NCBI GenBank assembly: GCA_009693165.1
Contig: SHXX01000007.1
Span: 1-51,572, forward strand
Reading direction: 5' to 3'
Source: Chloroflexota bacterium
GTDB taxonomy: Bacteria; Chloroflexota; UBA11872; UBA12225
Length of the DNA stretch: 51,572 nucleotides
Every line of letters starts with the position of its first letter. The first letter of the stretch is position 1. Below the pieces are notes generated by a model. The model did not search any database. It saw nothing but the letters and a program-made list of their open reading frames with translations, and was not told the DNA's origin. Shown piece by piece: positions 1-9,762 of this stretch. The position numbers and the translations under genes are program-made.

Positions 1-1
1 C

Positions 2-118
2 GTGGAGTTGCAGATCGAGTTGATCGTGCCGGTGGCGGTGGAGGAAGGGTTGCGGTTCGCGATCCGCGAGGGAGGCCGGACGGTCGGTGCCGGCGTCGTC
101 ACCAAGATCATCGCGTAG
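2..118 (+). CDS. tuf: Elongation factor Tu, C-terminal fragment (gene cut by window start)
   Basis: Only the last 38 codons are present, beginning in frame at position 2. They read as the end of EF-Tu domain III, including [18 protein letters not shown] and a short KIIA tail, which matches the strongly conserved end of this GTPase that delivers aminoacyl-tRNA to the ribosome. It lies 46 nt before rpsJ on the same strand with no hairpin between, so the tuf-rpsJ (str-S10) junction is probably read through. The 5' part of the gene is outside the window. Confidence 0.95.
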   Translation: MELQIELIVPVAVEEGLRFAIREGGRTVGAGVVTKIIA

Positions 119-164
119 CAGTGTGAGGCTCTTCTAGTACGGTGATCCTGAGAGGACGATACTC

Positions 165-473
165 GTGGCGAAGCAACGAATTCGCATCAAGCTGAAGGCA
201 TTTGACCATCGGATCCTTGATCAGTCCGCCCGACAGATTGTCGAGACGGCGCAGAGGACCGGTGCCGATGTGGCCGGCCCGGTGCCTCTTCCGACGGAGA
301 TGAAGCGGTTCACGGTCATGCGGTCGCCGTTCATCGACAAGGATTCGCAGGAGCACTTCGAGATGCGCACGCACAAGCGGCTGATCGACGTGCTCGAGCC
401 GACACCGAAGACGGTTGATGCGCTGATGCGCCTCAACCTTCCTGCGGGCGTGGATATTGAGATCAAACTGTAG
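165..473 (+). CDS. rpsJ: 30S ribosomal protein S10
   Basis: 102 residues, the normal length for S10, a small-subunit head protein that also takes part in transcription antitermination with NusB. The sequence opens with [14 protein letters not shown] and contains GPVPLPTE and [13 protein letters not shown], all S10 signatures. The GTG start at 165 has a purine-rich AGAGGA about 8 nt upstream. It is the first gene of the S10 operon and follows tuf directly. Confidence 0.97.
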   Translation: MAKQRIRIKLKAFDHRILDQSARQIVETAQRTGADVAGPVPLPTEMKRFTVMRSPFIDKDSQEHFEMRTHKRLIDVLEPTPKTVDALMRLNLPAGVDIEIKL

Positions 474-544
474 GCACGCTTCGGAGGCGAGTGGCATCGG
501 CTGCTGATTTGAACGCCACGTGAAGGTTGCAGGAACGGATACCG

Positions 545-1174
545 ATGAGTACCGGGTTGATTGGTCGCAAGGTGGGTATGACCCAGGTGTTTGACGAGGA
601 TGGGAATGTCATTCCGGTCACTGTCATTGAGGCTGGGCCATGCTGGATCACCCAGGTGAAGACGGCGAAGGTTGACGGGTACGAGGCCATCCAGCTTGGG
701 TTTGAAGAGACCCGGCGGGTGAAGGATCCGCAGGAGGGTCACTTCAAGGCTTCGCAGACGCCAATGCTCAGGCACTTGCGCGAGTGGCGCGTCCGAGACG
801 CCAGCCAGTTCTCGCTTGGGCAACGTCTTGACGCAAGCTTGTTCACTGCTGGTGAGAAGATCAAGGTGACGGGGACGTCAAAGGGCAAGGGCTTCCAGGG
901 CGTTGTCAAGCGTCATGGGTTTGCCGGTGGCCCGAAGACTCACGGACAGTCCGACCGTCTCCGCGCTCCGGGTTCAATTGGATCGGGGACGACCCCGGGC
1001 CGAGTGCTTAAGGGCTTGCGGATGGCGGGAAAGATGGGGAATGAGCGCGTGACGGTGAGCAATCTTGTGGTTGTTCGCGCCGATGTTGATCGGAACCTCA
1101 TTCTTGTCAAGGGTGCCGTTCCGGGACCACGGGACGGACTGGTATTGGTTAGCAAGGGGCATGATCATGCCTGA
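545..1174 (+). CDS. rplC: 50S ribosomal protein L3
   Basis: 209 residues, the family length. It starts [14 protein letters not shown] and carries the GKGFQG loop and [12 protein letters not shown] segment that reaches the peptidyl transferase centre. An in-frame TTG lies upstream at 527, but the ATG at 545 has AGGA about 10 nt upstream and gives the classical N-terminus. The end overlaps the start of rplD by 8 nt, so the two are probably translationally coupled. Confidence 0.97.
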   Translation: MSTGLIGRKVGMTQVFDEDGNVIPVTVIEAGPCWITQVKTAKVDGYEAIQLGFEETRRVKDPQEGHFKASQTPMLRHLREWRVRDASQFSLGQRLDASLFTAGEKIKVTGTSKGKGFQGVVKRHGFAGGPKTHGQSDRLRAPGSIGSGTTPGRVLKGLRMAGKMGNERVTVSNLVVVRADVDRNLILVKGAVPGPRDGLVLVSKGHDHA

Positions 1175-1853
1175 GACAAGCGTTTTTGACTCGTCTGGCG
1201 CCCGTGGCCCGTCCACTGTGCTTCGCGAGGATGTTTTCGGTGTCACTCCGAACGTACCGCTGATGCATCAGGCCGTGCAGCGGCAGCTGGCAAATGCCCG
1301 GCAGGGGACGCACGACACCAAGACGCGTGGTGAGGTCGCGGGTAGTACCAAGAAGATGTGGCGCCAGAAGGGCACCGGACGTGCCCGTCAGGGTGGCAAG
1401 CGAGCACCTCATTGGCGTAAGGGTGGTGTGGTGTTCGGGCCACATCCACGCAGCTACCATCAGGATTTCCCTAAGAAGATGCGTTCTGGCGCCATTCGTT
1501 CCGCGTTGTCCGCAAAGCTTCTGGCAGGGGAGGTTGTGTTGATTGAGGGCTTTCCGGCTCTCAATGCTCCGAATACCAAGGCGGTCAGGGGTTTGCTGGA
1601 TACGGTTGCGTTGGCGACATCTCGATTGGTTGTCCTTGATGGGCCCAACGACGTGATCCGCTTGTCCGCCAGGAACCTTCCAAAGGTCAGGGTGGTCACC
1701 ACTGAGAACATCAGCGTTTATGACATCCTGAGGCACCAGCGGGTAGTCATGCTTGTTGGGGCAGCCCGTCAACTTGAGCAGAGATATGGGCTGCCGATGG
1801 ATGATGGGCACGGCCACGATCATGGCCACTCACATGATGAGGAAGCGGAGTAG
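1167..1853 (+). CDS. rplD: 50S ribosomal protein L4 with His-rich C-terminal tail
   Basis: 228 residues. L4 binds 23S rRNA domain I and lines the exit tunnel; the tunnel loop is visible as [18 protein letters not shown]. Two ATGs (1161, 1167) are close together; AAGGGG at 1153-1158 sits about 8 nt before 1167 but almost touches 1161, so 1167 is preferred. The gene overlaps rplC by 8 nt. The last 17 residues form a His/Asp/Glu-rich tail ([13 protein letters not shown]) that is not part of the L4 fold and looks metal-binding. Confidence 0.97.
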   Translation: MPETSVFDSSGARGPSTVLREDVFGVTPNVPLMHQAVQRQLANARQGTHDTKTRGEVAGSTKKMWRQKGTGRARQGGKRAPHWRKGGVVFGPHPRSYHQDFPKKMRSGAIRSALSAKLLAGEVVLIEGFPALNAPNTKAVRGLLDTVALATSRLVVLDGPNDVIRLSARNLPKVRVVTTENISVYDILRHQRVVMLVGAARQLEQRYGLPMDDGHGHDHGHSHDEEAE

Positions 1854-1858
1854 GTCAA

Positions 1859-2149
1859 ATGCCAGTTAGTGACATCTGGGAAGTACTCCGCCGTCCTTTG
1901 ATCACGGAGAAGGGCACGGCGCTCGCGGCTGAAGGAAAGTTCCTATTTGAGGTTCATCCTGACTGCACGAAGGCCCAAGTCAAGCAGGCGATCGAGCGGG
2001 CGTTCAAGGTGAATGTCGTTGCTGTGAACATCGCGGTCATGCCTGGTAAGTCCCGTCGCTGGAAGCGCTGGACTGCGTATCAGTCGGACTGGAAAAAGGC
2101 GGTCGTTACCCTGAAGTCAGGGGAGCGTATCGGGTTGTTTGACGCGTAG
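1859..2149 (+). CDS. rplW: 50S ribosomal protein L23
   Basis: 96 residues, normal for L23, which sits at the tunnel exit and docks trigger factor and SRP. Signatures are LRRPLITEKGT near the start, KVNVVAVN in the middle, and the basic GKSRRWKRW loop. It starts 5 nt after the rplD stop codon, within the S10 operon. Confidence 0.97.
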   Translation: MPVSDIWEVLRRPLITEKGTALAAEGKFLFEVHPDCTKAQVKQAIERAFKVNVVAVNIAVMPGKSRRWKRWTAYQSDWKKAVVTLKSGERIGLFDA

Positions 2150-2188
2150 GGCGTCCGGCGCACCAGCTGACCGTAAGGATTGTTAACC

Positions 2189-3022
2189 ATGCCCGTGCAG
2201 ATCTATCGTCCGACATCTCCTGGCCGCCGTGGGGCGACCGGTGCATCGTTTGATGAGATCACTGTCGATAAGCCATACAAGCCGTTGACCGAGCGGCTTT
2301 TCAAACACGCCGGTCGCAATAACCAGGGCAAGATCACGGTCCGCCATCGTGGCGGTGGTCACAAGCGCCTGTATCGGATCATCGATTGGAAGCGGACGAA
2401 AGTCGGCGTCCCGGCTAAAGTCGAAACTATCGAGTATGACCCGAATCGGACGGCTCGGATTGCTTTGATTTGCTACCACGACGGCATCCGCAAGTACATC
2501 CTTGCGCCAGTTGGCCTCAAGGTCGGCGATACGCTGATGAACGGTCCGGATGCCGAGATCCGGCCCGGCAACGCAATGCAAATGAGTGCGATGCCTGTCG
2601 GCACGGTCATCCACAATATCGAGATGCACCCAGGAAAGGGCGGGCAGCTCGTGCGTTCGGCTGGCACCTCGGCACAGTTGATGGCAAAGGATGGCGGATA
2701 CGCCACTATAAGGTTGCCGTCAGGGGAGTTGCGGCGGGTGCACGCTTCGTGCATGGCGACGATCGGACAGCTGAGCAACGTTGATCATAAGAATGTGAAG
2801 CTGGGCAAGGCAGGTCGGTCACGTTGGATGGGCCGACGGCCGAGTGTCCGTGGTTCTGCCATGAACCCGAACGACCATCCGCATGGAGGTGGTGAGGGCA
2901 AGTCGCCAATTGGTGGTCAGCCTAAGACGCCTTGGGGACGGCCCGCGATGGGCCTTCGGACGCGTAAGCGCAAGGCGAGTGATCGGCTCATTATCAGTAG
3001 GGTGCGCGACAAGCGACGGTAG
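2189..3022 (+). CDS. rplB: 50S ribosomal protein L2
   Basis: 277 residues, the family length. L2 is a core 23S rRNA-binding protein required for subunit association and peptidyl transfer. Recognisable segments are [36 protein letters not shown], and the C-terminal [13 protein letters not shown] with its conserved histidine. A TTG at 2180 is in frame, but the ATG at 2189 has AAGGA upstream and gives the usual MPVQIYRP-type start. Confidence 0.98.
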   Translation: MPVQIYRPTSPGRRGATGASFDEITVDKPYKPLTERLFKHAGRNNQGKITVRHRGGGHKRLYRIIDWKRTKVGVPAKVETIEYDPNRTARIALICYHDGIRKYILAPVGLKVGDTLMNGPDAEIRPGNAMQMSAMPVGTVIHNIEMHPGKGGQLVRSAGTSAQLMAKDGGYATIRLPSGELRRVHASCMATIGQLSNVDHKNVKLGKAGRSRWMGRRPSVRGSAMNPNDHPHGGGEGKSPIGGQPKTPWGRPAMGLRTRKRKASDRLIISRVRDKRR

Positions 3023-3055
3023 TCTCCGTCGACCGATCAGAAGGAAGAGGTCACT

Positions 3056-3331
3056 GTGTCCCGTTCAGTCAAGAAGGGTCCCTTCGTCGACGCGCGGTTG
3101 CTTGCGCGTATCGAGTTGCTTACCCGCAATAACGAGAAGCGTGTATTGAAGACCTGGTCTCGCGACTCGACCATCTTTCCTCAGATGGTTGGTCACACCA
3201 TCGGTGTCCATGACGGGCGTAGGCACGTGCCCATTTTTGTGTCTGAGAATATGGTCGGGCACAAGCTCGGGGAGTTTGCGCCGACGAGGCACTTTCGCGG
3301 TCATACGAAGACGGAGCGCAGCAGTCGGTAG
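3056..3331 (+). CDS. rpsS: 30S ribosomal protein S19
   Basis: 91 residues starting with GTG and reading [11 protein letters not shown], followed by [22 protein letters not shown]. This is the strongly conserved S19 core that contacts the A-site finger with S13. AGGAAGAGG lies just upstream as a strong ribosome binding site. The C-terminus [10 protein letters not shown] is normal. Confidence 0.97.
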   Translation: MSRSVKKGPFVDARLLARIELLTRNNEKRVLKTWSRDSTIFPQMVGHTIGVHDGRRHVPIFVSENMVGHKLGEFAPTRHFRGHTKTERSSR

Positions 3332-3416
3332 TGCTTCTGAGTTCCTTGATTGATATCCAGGTTGCTTCACCTTGCTATCAGAAGGTGACGTGGCCGCTTC
3401 CGGATCGGAGATTCCA

Positions 3417-3791
3417 ATGCAGGTACGAGCGCTCGCACGCGGGGTGAGAATGTCGCCCCAGAAGGCACGGTTGGTTGTAGACGCAATCCGCGGCCGCGCT
3501 GCTGTTGAGGCATTGGCATTCCTCGACACGTCGCCAAAGGCGGCGTCCGAGGTCGTTGCCAAGATCCTTCGTTCAGCGCTTGCAAACGCGTCGAACAATT
3601 TCAGCCTGAACACTGCCGGGATGGTTGTCGTCAGCGCAACTGCGGATAAGGGTCCGACGCTTCCCCGGAGGTTTCGTCCCCGCGCTCGCGGTCAGGCTGG
3701 TGTCATCGAGAAGAAGACGACACATATTACCGTAGTTGTCAGCAACGATATTGAACCGACGCGTCGTGGATACAAACGCAAACCGGCGTAA
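3417..3791 (+). CDS. rplV: 50S ribosomal protein L22
   Basis: 124 residues from the ATG at 3417, which reads MQVRALARGVRMSPQKARLV, the normal L22 N-terminus. GGAG lies about 8 nt upstream. An in-frame GTG at 3390 also has AAGGTGA in front and would add nine residues, so the start is not fully settled. L22 contacts all 23S rRNA domains; its tunnel-lining beta-hairpin corresponds to TLPRRFRPRARGQAG. Confidence 0.96.
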   Translation: MQVRALARGVRMSPQKARLVVDAIRGRAAVEALAFLDTSPKAASEVVAKILRSALANASNNFSLNTAGMVVVSATADKGPTLPRRFRPRARGQAGVIEKKTTHITVVVSNDIEPTRRGYKRKPA

Positions 3792-3862
3792 CGCTTCTTG
3801 CGTGGCGTCACCAAGGAGTGTCCGACATGCGAGTGTCGGCAGCGAAGGCATGAGGGACTAGA

Positions 3863-4687
3863 GTGGGCCAGAAGGTACACCCGATTGGGTTCCGGCTCGG
3901 CGTGATCCGTGATTGGGAGAGCAAGTGGTTCGCGGACAAGGCTGGTTATACCCAGTTGGTTGGCGAGGATCTTGATATCCGGCAATTGATCACGCGTCGG
4001 CTTGCGAATGCAAGTGTGAGCAAGACGGAAATTGAGCGTCACTTGAATGAGGTCAAGGTCACAATACATACTGCGAAGCCCGGTATTGTGATTGGGAAGC
4101 AAGGGGCAGCGGTTGAAGAGCTGCGCAAGCTTCTTGAGGGCATGACTGGCAAGAAGGCTCGCGTCAACATCATGGAGATCCGGAACCCGGAGATCGATTC
4201 GCGCCTGGTTGCACGGAGTATCGCTGAGCAGCTTGAGCGCCGGGTGGCGTTTCGTCGGGCGATGAAGCAGGCCGTACAGCGGGCGGAGCGTATGGGTGCC
4301 AAGGGCATCCGTATCAAGGTGGGCGGTCGGCTTGGCGGGTCTGAAATGGCGCGCAAGGACAAGGAAGCGCACGGCAAGGTTCCGCTCCAGACGCTTCGCG
4401 CAGACATTGACTACGGGCAGTCTGAGGCGGCCACTACCTTCGGCCGGATTGGCGTCAAGGTCTGGATCTACCGTGGCGACGTTGCACCTGGCCAGAAGGT
4501 GGTTGACCCGGCTGTTCAGGAGCCTCGGCGCTCGAGTGACAGCCGGTCTGGTGGACCGCGTGGTGGTGGCGCTGGTGGCTCCCGCGGCGGGTTCGGCGGC
4601 AGTGGACCGCGTGGTGGTAGTGGTGGCCGGAGTGTTGGGCAGGGCCGCGGTGCAGGCACGGGGCGGGGCGCCCCTCCGGCACGCTAG
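3863..4687 (+). CDS. rpsC: 30S ribosomal protein S3 with RGG-like C-terminal tail
   Basis: 274 residues. The GTG start gives [17 protein letters not shown], the standard S3 opening; the type-2 KH domain contains [16 protein letters not shown], and the C-terminal domain has [11 protein letters not shown]3 lines the mRNA entry channel. From about residue 214 onward a tail of some 60 residues follows, rich in Gly, Arg and Ser with several RGG-like triplets. This is disordered and longer than the tail in most bacteria. Confidence 0.97.
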   Translation: MGQKVHPIGFRLGVIRDWESKWFADKAGYTQLVGEDLDIRQLITRRLANASVSKTEIERHLNEVKVTIHTAKPGIVIGKQGAAVEELRKLLEGMTGKKARVNIMEIRNPEIDSRLVARSIAEQLERRVAFRRAMKQAVQRAERMGAKGIRIKVGGRLGGSEMARKDKEAHGKVPLQTLRADIDYGQSEAATTFGRIGVKVWIYRGDVAPGQKVVDPAVQEPRRSSDSRSGGPRGGGAGGSRGGFGGSGPRGGSGGRSVGQGRGAGTGRGAPPAR

Positions 4688-4768
4688 CTGGTTTGCGCGC
4701 TTCGCCGGTCGGTTTTGGTCGGCTAGCTCGGTGAGCGATTTGAACGGGATTGAGGAGAGCACGACGCG

Positions 4769-5266
4769 ATGTTGATGCCAAAACGCGTCAAGTATCGGCG
4801 GATGCACCGCGGGAATATGCGCGGTGCTGCGAGCCGTGGCAATTTCATTGCGTTTGGTCAGTTTGGCCTTCAGGCGCTCGAGCCGTGCTGGTTGGACAGC
4901 CGACAAATTGAGGCGGCCCGAATTGCCATCACCCGCTACATGCGCCGTGGCGGCAAGGTCTGGATCCGGGTCTTCCCGGATAAGTCAGTGACTGCAAAGC
5001 CGGCCGAGACCCGCATGGGTAGTGGCAAGGGCGCACCAGACCATTGGGTGTGTGTTGTGCGGACGGGTCGCATGCTCTTTGAAGTTGAGGGCGTTCGGGA
5101 GGATGTTGCTCGCGAGGCCATCCGTCTAGCGCAGTACAAGCTTCCAATCAGGACCAAGTTCGTTACGCGTGCCGACTTCCCAGATCGTGAGCAGGCATCC
5201 GAGGCGCAGCAGGCTCTCGACAGTGGAGAGACAGTGGTGGCGATTGTTGAAGAGGAAGCTGAGTGA
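4769..5266 (+). CDS. rplP: 50S ribosomal protein L16
   Basis: 165 residues beginning [15 protein letters not shown], typical of L16, which organises the A and P site region of 23S r[16 protein letters not shown] and PIRTKFVTR mark the core. GGAG about 11 nt upstream favours the ATG at 4769 over the ATG at 4775. It is some 20 residues longer than usual because of an acidic C-terminal tail ending [10 protein letters not shown]. Its TGA overlaps the rpmC ATG by one base. Confidence 0.96.
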   Translation: MLMPKRVKYRRMHRGNMRGAASRGNFIAFGQFGLQALEPCWLDSRQIEAARIAITRYMRRGGKVWIRVFPDKSVTAKPAETRMGSGKGAPDHWVCVVRTGRMLFEVEGVREDVAREAIRLAQYKLPIRTKFVTRADFPDREQASEAQQALDSGETVVAIVEEEAE

Positions 5267-5463
5267 TGTCTACGACAGCGGCGGAGTTGCGCCAGTTGAC
5301 GGCTGCTGAGCTTGCCGAGCGTCTTGATGAGGCACGTCAGGAATTGTTCAATCTTCGGTTTCAGTTGGCAACTCGCAAGCTTGAGAACCACAACCGGCTT
5401 GGTGAGGTGCGTCGTCAGATTGCTCGCATTCTGACCATAGCTGGGCAGCAGCGCCAGGGTTGA
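5266..5463 (+). CDS. rpmC: 50S ribosomal protein L29
   Basis: 65 residues. The ATG shares its A with the rplP stop codon (TGATG), a classic coupling arrangement, and AGAGGAAG lies inside the end of rplP as ribosome binding site. L29 signatures are [26 protein letters not shown] and [10 protein letters not shown]. It forms part of the tunnel-exit platform with L23. Confidence 0.96.
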   Translation: MSTTAAELRQLTAAELAERLDEARQELFNLRFQLATRKLENHNRLGEVRRQIARILTIAGQQRQG

Positions 5464-5526
5464 CGTTGCTGTGGCGTGCGTTTGTGCGCCGCAGGCGTGC
5501 AGTTCTGTTCGAGGGAGTATCTGGTC

Positions 5527-5835
5527 GTGCGTGAACGCAAGAAGGTCCTGGTTGGGCGGGTTGTCAGCAACAAGATGCAGAAGACCGTGCTCGTAGCGGT
5601 CCAGTCACTCCGCCGTGACCGGCTGTATCAGCGGATGGTTCGCCATACCAAGAAGTTCCTCGTCCATGATGAGCATGCGGCGAGTTCCGTTGGGGATATG
5701 GTTCGAATCCGTGAGTCGCGTCCGATTAGTAAGCGCAAGCACTTCGTTGTGACGGCAATCGTGGAGCGGATTGCTGACCGGGGGAAGCGGGTTGCGTTGC
5801 CGGCAACGGCGGCGCCGGTTGTTGGCATCGAGTAG
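5527..5835 (+). CDS. rpsQ: 30S ribosomal protein S17
   Basis: 102 residues from the GTG at 5527, preceded by GAGGGAG at good spacing. The OB-fold core is marked by [26 protein letters not shown] and the [15 protein letters not shown] strand. S17 is a primary 16S rRNA binder. The open frame continues upstream to 5476, but only the 5527 start gives the family N-terminus. The last residues ([10 protein letters not shown]) form a short tail. Confidence 0.95.
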   Translation: MRERKKVLVGRVVSNKMQKTVLVAVQSLRRDRLYQRMVRHTKKFLVHDEHAASSVGDMVRIRESRPISKRKHFVVTAIVERIADRGKRVALPATAAPVVGIE

Positions 5836-5898
5836 GCGCCATATGCGTGGGCATTTGTTCCACGAGCTAATGGCGTTTCCGGCTGAGGGAATGAGCAA

Positions 5899-6267
5899 GT
5901 GATCCAACCGCAGACGAGGCTCAGGTGCGCGGACAACAGTGGCGCCCGTGAGTTGATGTGTATTCGTGTTCTTGACGGTTCGGCGAGGAAGTACGGCCAC
6001 ATTGGTGATGTCATCGTCGCTGCCGTCAAGGAGGCTACTCCTGGCGCTGGTGTCAAGAAGGGTGACGTGGTTCGTGCAGTGATCGTGCGGGTGGCCAAGG
6101 AGTTTGGGCGTCCGGATGGGTCACACATTCGATTTGACGACAATGCTGCGGTGGTTCTGAATCCTCAGGGCAACCCTCGGGGCACGCGAATTTTTGGGCC
6201 CGTGGCGCGCGAGCTTCGTGACAAGAATTTCATGAAGGTCATTTCGTTGGCGCCAGAGGTTCTTTAG
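5899..6267 (+). CDS. rplN: 50S ribosomal protein L14
   Basis: 122 residues, exactly the family length. The GTG start reads [18 protein letters not shown], and [10 protein letters not shown] and [10 protein letters not shown] follow. L14 forms intersubunit bridges and is the docking site of RsfS. First gene of the spc block, which here continues the S10 operon without a visible terminator. Confidence 0.97.
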   Translation: MIQPQTRLRCADNSGARELMCIRVLDGSARKYGHIGDVIVAAVKEATPGAGVKKGDVVRAVIVRVAKEFGRPDGSHIRFDDNAAVVLNPQGNPRGTRIFGPVARELRDKNFMKVISLAPEVL

Positions 6268-6356
6268 ACGGTCAAGGGCGTTTGTAGGGCGAGATAGGTG
6301 GTCGGGGGTCGGTGGTCACGCCGACGCTCGATCGCGGAGAGTGTGAGGATACGAGC

Positions 6357-6695
6357 ATGGCCGCGAGGGTGGTCAAGAACGACACGGTGGTTGTATTGAC
6401 CGGTCGTGACAAGGGAAAGGAGGGCACCGTTACCAAGGTGCTCACCGCTGACAACCGTGTTGTTGTCGAGAACATCAATACGCGGATCAGGCATGTTAAA
6501 GCTCGACAGCCGGGACAGCCTGCCGGTCGTATTGAGTTCTTCGCTCCAGTTGCCATCTCCAACGTCGCCGTCATGTGTCAGTCGTGCAAGCGTGGTGTCA
6601 AGGTCAGCTTTAAGCTGCTCGCTGATGGCACGAAGGTGCGGACGTGTCGCAAGTGTGGCGATGTGATCGAGAAGAAGGTGGTCAAGGATGGCTGA
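6357..6695 (+). CDS. rplX: 50S ribosomal protein L24, zinc-ribbon form
   Basis: 112 residues from the ATG at 6357. The KOW motif ([17 protein letters not shown]) initiates 50S assembly on 23S rRNA. The C-terminal half carries two CxxC pairs (CQSC and CRKC), the zinc-binding form of L24. An upstream in-frame GTG at 6312 is less likely. The last 8 nt overlap the rplE start. Confidence 0.96.
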   Translation: MAARVVKNDTVVVLTGRDKGKEGTVTKVLTADNRVVVENINTRIRHVKARQPGQPAGRIEFFAPVAISNVAVMCQSCKRGVKVSFKLLADGTKVRTCRKCGDVIEKKVVKDG

Positions 6696-7452
6696 TCGGA
6701 AGGGCTCAGGGTCGAAGGGTAGTTCGTCCAAGGGTTCGTCTTCCAAGGGGTCCGCGAAGGGTCCTCGCACGCCGGCTCGTGGGGCGCCTGCGATGGCTTC
6801 TACCTCGCGGACGTCGCGCGCTGGCGGGGGGACTGGCGTTCGCCGGGGTGCCCAGGGGCTTCCGCCGGTTCCGGTTGGACCGCGCGAGATTCCTCGGTTG
6901 CGAGTGAAGTACGACGTCGAGATCCGCCCAGAGCTTGTCAAGGAGTTCGGGTATCGGAGTGTCATGCAGGCTCCTGGCCTCCACAAAGTTGTCATCAACA
7001 TCGGCATGGGTGAGGCTCTTAGCAATGCCAATGCCATGGCCGCCGCTGTTGGTGACTTGGAGACTATTGTTGGTCAGAAGGTTGTCATCACCAAGGCGAA
7101 GCGGTCTATTTCGCAGTTCAAGCTGCGTGAGGGCCAATCAATTGGCTGCATGGTGACGCTGCGTGGTGCTCGGATGTTCGACTTCCTTGATAAGTTGTTC
7201 AACGTTGCTCTGCCTCGGGTGCGTGACTTCTCTGGCGTTTCCCCCGATTCCTTTGACGGACGGGGTAACTACACGCTTGGCCTCCGTGAGCAACTCATCT
7301 TTCCCGAGATCCAGTACGACGAGATTGATCGTCTTCGGGGGATGGAGATCGCGATCGTCACCACGGCGTTGTCCGACCATGAGGGCAGGAGGCTGCTCGA
7401 ATTGATGGGAATGCCATTCCGGACCCAGCCTGCCGAGCCCGCTGCCCGGTAG
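6688..7452 (+). CDS. rplE: 50S ribosomal protein L5 with long Ser/Gly/Lys N-terminal extension
   Basis: 254 residues, about 70 more than typical L5. Residues 1-68 are low complexity, with [17 protein letters not shown] then an Arg/Gly/Ala/Pro-rich part. The L5 fold then begins near [16 protein letters not shown] and includes [35 protein letters not shown] and [19 protein letters not shown]5 contacts 5S rRNA and the P-site tRNA. The ATG overlaps the end of rplX by 8 nt, which supports the long form; the first in-frame internal ATG (codon 36) would still leave about 30 extra residues. Confidence 0.95.
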   Translation: MADRKGSGSKGSSSKGSSSKGSAKGPRTPARGAPAMASTSRTSRAGGGTGVRRGAQGLPPVPVGPREIPRLRVKYDVEIRPELVKEFGYRSVMQAPGLHKVVINIGMGEALSNANAMAAAVGDLETIVGQKVVITKAKRSISQFKLREGQSIGCMVTLRGARMFDFLDKLFNVALPRVRDFSGVSPDSFDGRGNYTLGLREQLIFPEIQYDEIDRLRGMEIAIVTTALSDHEGRRLLELMGMPFRTQPAEPAAR

Positions 7453-7512
7453 TACTACTGATCAGTCAGGCGAGCAGCGGGCTTGATCCGCGCAGAGTAA
7501 GGACAGCAATCC

Positions 7513-7698
7513 GTGGCCAAGAAGTGCAAGATCGAGAAGTCAAAGCGACCGTTCAAGTTTGAGGTCCAGCGGCACAATCGGTGCCGTCGATGTGGGCGTC
7601 CGCGCGCGTTCATCCGCAAGTTTGGGCTTTGCAGGATCTGCTTTCGCGAACTCGCGCTTGTTGGACAGTTGCCGGGCGTCACGAAGGCTAGTTGGTAG
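7513..7698 (+). CDS. rpsN: 30S ribosomal protein S14, type Z (zinc-binding)
   Basis: 61 residues, the length of the short zinc-binding S14. The zinc site is CRRC and CRIC, and the core reads [20 protein letters not shown]. The GTG at 7513 follows AAGGACAGCAATCC, a ribosome binding site. S14 is a late-assembling head protein. No second, zinc-free S14 is present in the window. Confidence 0.97.
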   Translation: MAKKCKIEKSKRPFKFEVQRHNRCRRCGRPRAFIRKFGLCRICFRELALVGQLPGVTKASW

Positions 7699-7824
7699 GA
7701 ATCGTTTTGGTTGGCCTGTTCCACTTGGAGTGGAGGGGTTAATCGCTTGAACGCCCGTGTTGTTTATTGTTTCGGACCGGCCACGTGACCCGGGTGGGTT
7801 ACACGAGCCAGGAGATCACCGCCC

Positions 7825-8220
7825 ATGATGACTGACCCTATTGCTGACATGTTGACGCGGTTGCGCAATGCATCGCGTGCCCGACACGTGGCGACTTCCA
7901 TCCCTGCATCCCATCTGAAGCGCAGGATTGCTGAGATCCTGAAGGCAGAGGGATACATCATTTCTTACGAGGTGGTGGCTGACGGTCCGCAGGGTACGCT
8001 GAGCGTGACTTTGAAATACGATCAGAACCGCCAGCCGGCGCTGACCGGACTGAAGCGCGTGAGCAAGCCTGGGTTGCGGGTTTACCGGGGTCACGACCGG
8101 ATCCCGCGTGTGTTAGGTGGACTTGGGACCGTCATCATTTCGACACCTCGCGGGTTGATGACCGGCCGTGACGCTTGGCGTGGCGGCCTTGGTGGTGAGG
8201 TGTTGGCGTACATCTGGTAG
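7825..8220 (+). CDS. rpsH: 30S ribosomal protein S8
   Basis: 131 residues. Starts MMTDPIADMLTRLRNASRA, the standard S8 N-terminus, and ends with the conserved STPRGLMTGRDAWRGGLGGEVLAYIW. S8 binds helix 21 of 16S rRNA and in some bacteria represses its own operon. A 126-nt gap without recognisable structure separates it from rpsN. Confidence 0.97.
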   Translation: MMTDPIADMLTRLRNASRARHVATSIPASHLKRRIAEILKAEGYIISYEVVADGPQGTLSVTLKYDQNRQPALTGLKRVSKPGLRVYRGHDRIPRVLGGLGTVIISTPRGLMTGRDAWRGGLGGEVLAYIW

Positions 8221-8283
8221 CTAGAGCGTGGGTTACATGCGACTTGTCCTGGTCGTTGGCGCACGCTTGGAGGGTGTTGAGAC

Positions 8284-8835
8284 ATGTCCCGTATTGGTAG
8301 GCAGCCGGTCATTCTCCCGCCTGGGGTTCAGGTCACGCTAGGCGCTGGTGAGGTTTCAGTAAGTGGGCCCAAGGGGAGCCTGTCGCAGGCTATCCCGGCG
8401 CCCATCGGAGTTTCCATCAGTGGAGGCGAGGTGTTGGTCATCCGTCCGAGCGATATCAAGCAACACAAGGCTTTGCATGGTCTTTCGCGAACGCTGATCG
8501 CCAACATGGTAATCGGGGTTACTGCGGGGTATCGCAGGACGCTTGACATTACAGGCGTCGGGTTCCGTGTTGCGAAGCAGGGCCCTCGTCTCACCTTGCA
8601 GGTTGGCTTCTCTCACCCGGTTGAGGTTGCGCCGCCACCTGGGGTGTCATTCGAGGTTGAGTCTCCGACCCGGCTGCACATTCTTGGCATCGACAAGCAG
8701 CTTGTGGGTGAGGTTGCCGCTCAGGTTCGGGGTATCAAGCCACCGGAGCCGTACCTTGGCAAGGGCATTCGCTATTCTGATGAGAAGATTCGTCGCAAGG
8801 CGGGCAAGGCCGGTAAGGTCGGCGGGAAGAAGTAG
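8284..8835 (+). CDS. rplF: 50S ribosomal protein L6
   Basis: 183 residues, with MSRIGRQPVILPPGVQV at the start, GPKGSLSQ, and the C-terminal PEPYLGKGIRYSDEKIRRKAGK motif that contacts the sarcin-ricin loop region. GGAGG lies upstream of the ATG at 8284. A normal L6 in every visible respect, with a basic Gly/Lys tail. Confidence 0.97.
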   Translation: MSRIGRQPVILPPGVQVTLGAGEVSVSGPKGSLSQAIPAPIGVSISGGEVLVIRPSDIKQHKALHGLSRTLIANMVIGVTAGYRRTLDITGVGFRVAKQGPRLTLQVGFSHPVEVAPPPGVSFEVESPTRLHILGIDKQLVGEVAAQVRGIKPPEPYLGKGIRYSDEKIRRKAGKAGKVGGKK

Positions 8836-8847
8836 GCTGGCGGGACG

Positions 8848-9216
8848 ATGATCAGGAAACGTAACAGCGTTCACGCGCGGCAGAAGCGTCATCGGCGTAT
8901 CCGTGCGCGGGTTTCAGGCTCTGAGCTCCGTCCGCGTTTGGCGGTCTTCCGCAGCAGCAAGCACATGTATGCCCAGATCATTGACGATGACGAGGGCCAC
9001 ACCCTTGTGTCTGCTTCAACACTCGATGCTTCTTTGAAGGCAGTGCTTGCGGGGACGCCCAAGTTGGAGGAGGCGGCCTCCGTTGGTCGCCTTGTCGCTG
9101 AGCGAGCCCTGGCAGCAGGAATTACCAAGGTTGTGTTCGATCGTGGTGGGTATCTCTACCACGGACGGGTTCAGCGTCTCGCCGACGCGGCACGCGAAGC
9201 CGGTCTGGATTTCTAG
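8848..9216 (+). CDS. rplR: 50S ribosomal protein L18
   Basis: 122 residues. L18 binds 5S rRNA; recognisable parts are [33 protein letters not shown] and [28 protein letters not shown]. It starts 12 nt after rplF, and its stop codon is embedded in the TAGGAG ribosome binding site of rpsE. Confidence 0.97.
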   Translation: MIRKRNSVHARQKRHRRIRARVSGSELRPRLAVFRSSKHMYAQIIDDDEGHTLVSASTLDASLKAVLAGTPKLEEAASVGRLVAERALAAGITKVVFDRGGYLYHGRVQRLADAAREAGLDF

Positions 9217-9225
9217 GAGCCACGA

Positions 9226-9756
9226 ATGCCACGTCTTGACACGAACAGGTTGGATCTCAAAGAGCGCCTTGTGTTGCTCAATCGGTGTGCGAAGGTCGTA
9301 AAGGGCGGTCGTCGCTTCAGCTACTCTGCGGTGATGGTCGTCGGTGACGGTCAGGGCCACGTTGGTGTTGGCATGGGCAAGGCGCGTGAGACGCCTGAGG
9401 CCATCCGCAAGGGGATTGAGCAGGCCAAGAAGAACCTGTTCAAGGTTCCAGTTGTCGGTCGGACCATTCCGCACGAGGTTCTGGAATCGTTCGGGGCAGC
9501 GAAAGTCATGCTCAAGCCGGCTGCGCCGGGTACCGGCGTGATTGCCGGTGGTGCGGTGCGTGCGGTGGTTGAGGCTGCGGGTATTCAGGACGTCCTCAGC
9601 AAGTCACTTGGTTCTTCGAACAAGGTGAATGTGGTTCGTGCCACCGAGGCCGCCCTAAAGAAGCTTGTGACCGCCGAGCAGGTTGCGCGCAGGCTTGGCC
9701 GGTCGCTGCCGGCTTCGGCAGGTGCGTCCGACGACGCCGTCGACGGAGTGGAGTAA
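9226..9756 (+). CDS. rpsE: 30S ribosomal protein S5
   Basis: 176 residues. The double-stranded RNA-binding-like domain contains [19 protein letters not shown] and [20 protein letters not shown]; the C-terminal half has [20 protein letters not shown] and [16 protein letters not shown]5 works with S4 in decoding fidelity. The end ([14 protein letters not shown]) is a short acidic tail. Confidence 0.97.
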   Translation: MPRLDTNRLDLKERLVLLNRCAKVVKGGRRFSYSAVMVVGDGQGHVGVGMGKARETPEAIRKGIEQAKKNLFKVPVVGRTIPHEVLESFGAAKVMLKPAAPGTGVIAGGAVRAVVEAAGIQDVLSKSLGSSNKVNVVRATEAALKKLVTAEQVARRLGRSLPASAGASDDAVDGVE

Positions 9757-9762
9757 ATATCG

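Noticed and set aside
3692-4906. 404-codon open frame on the minus strand across rpsC
   Set aside because: It lies wholly opposite well-identified rplV, rpsC and rplP genes, has no domain, and reflects G/C-biased third positions of the real genes.
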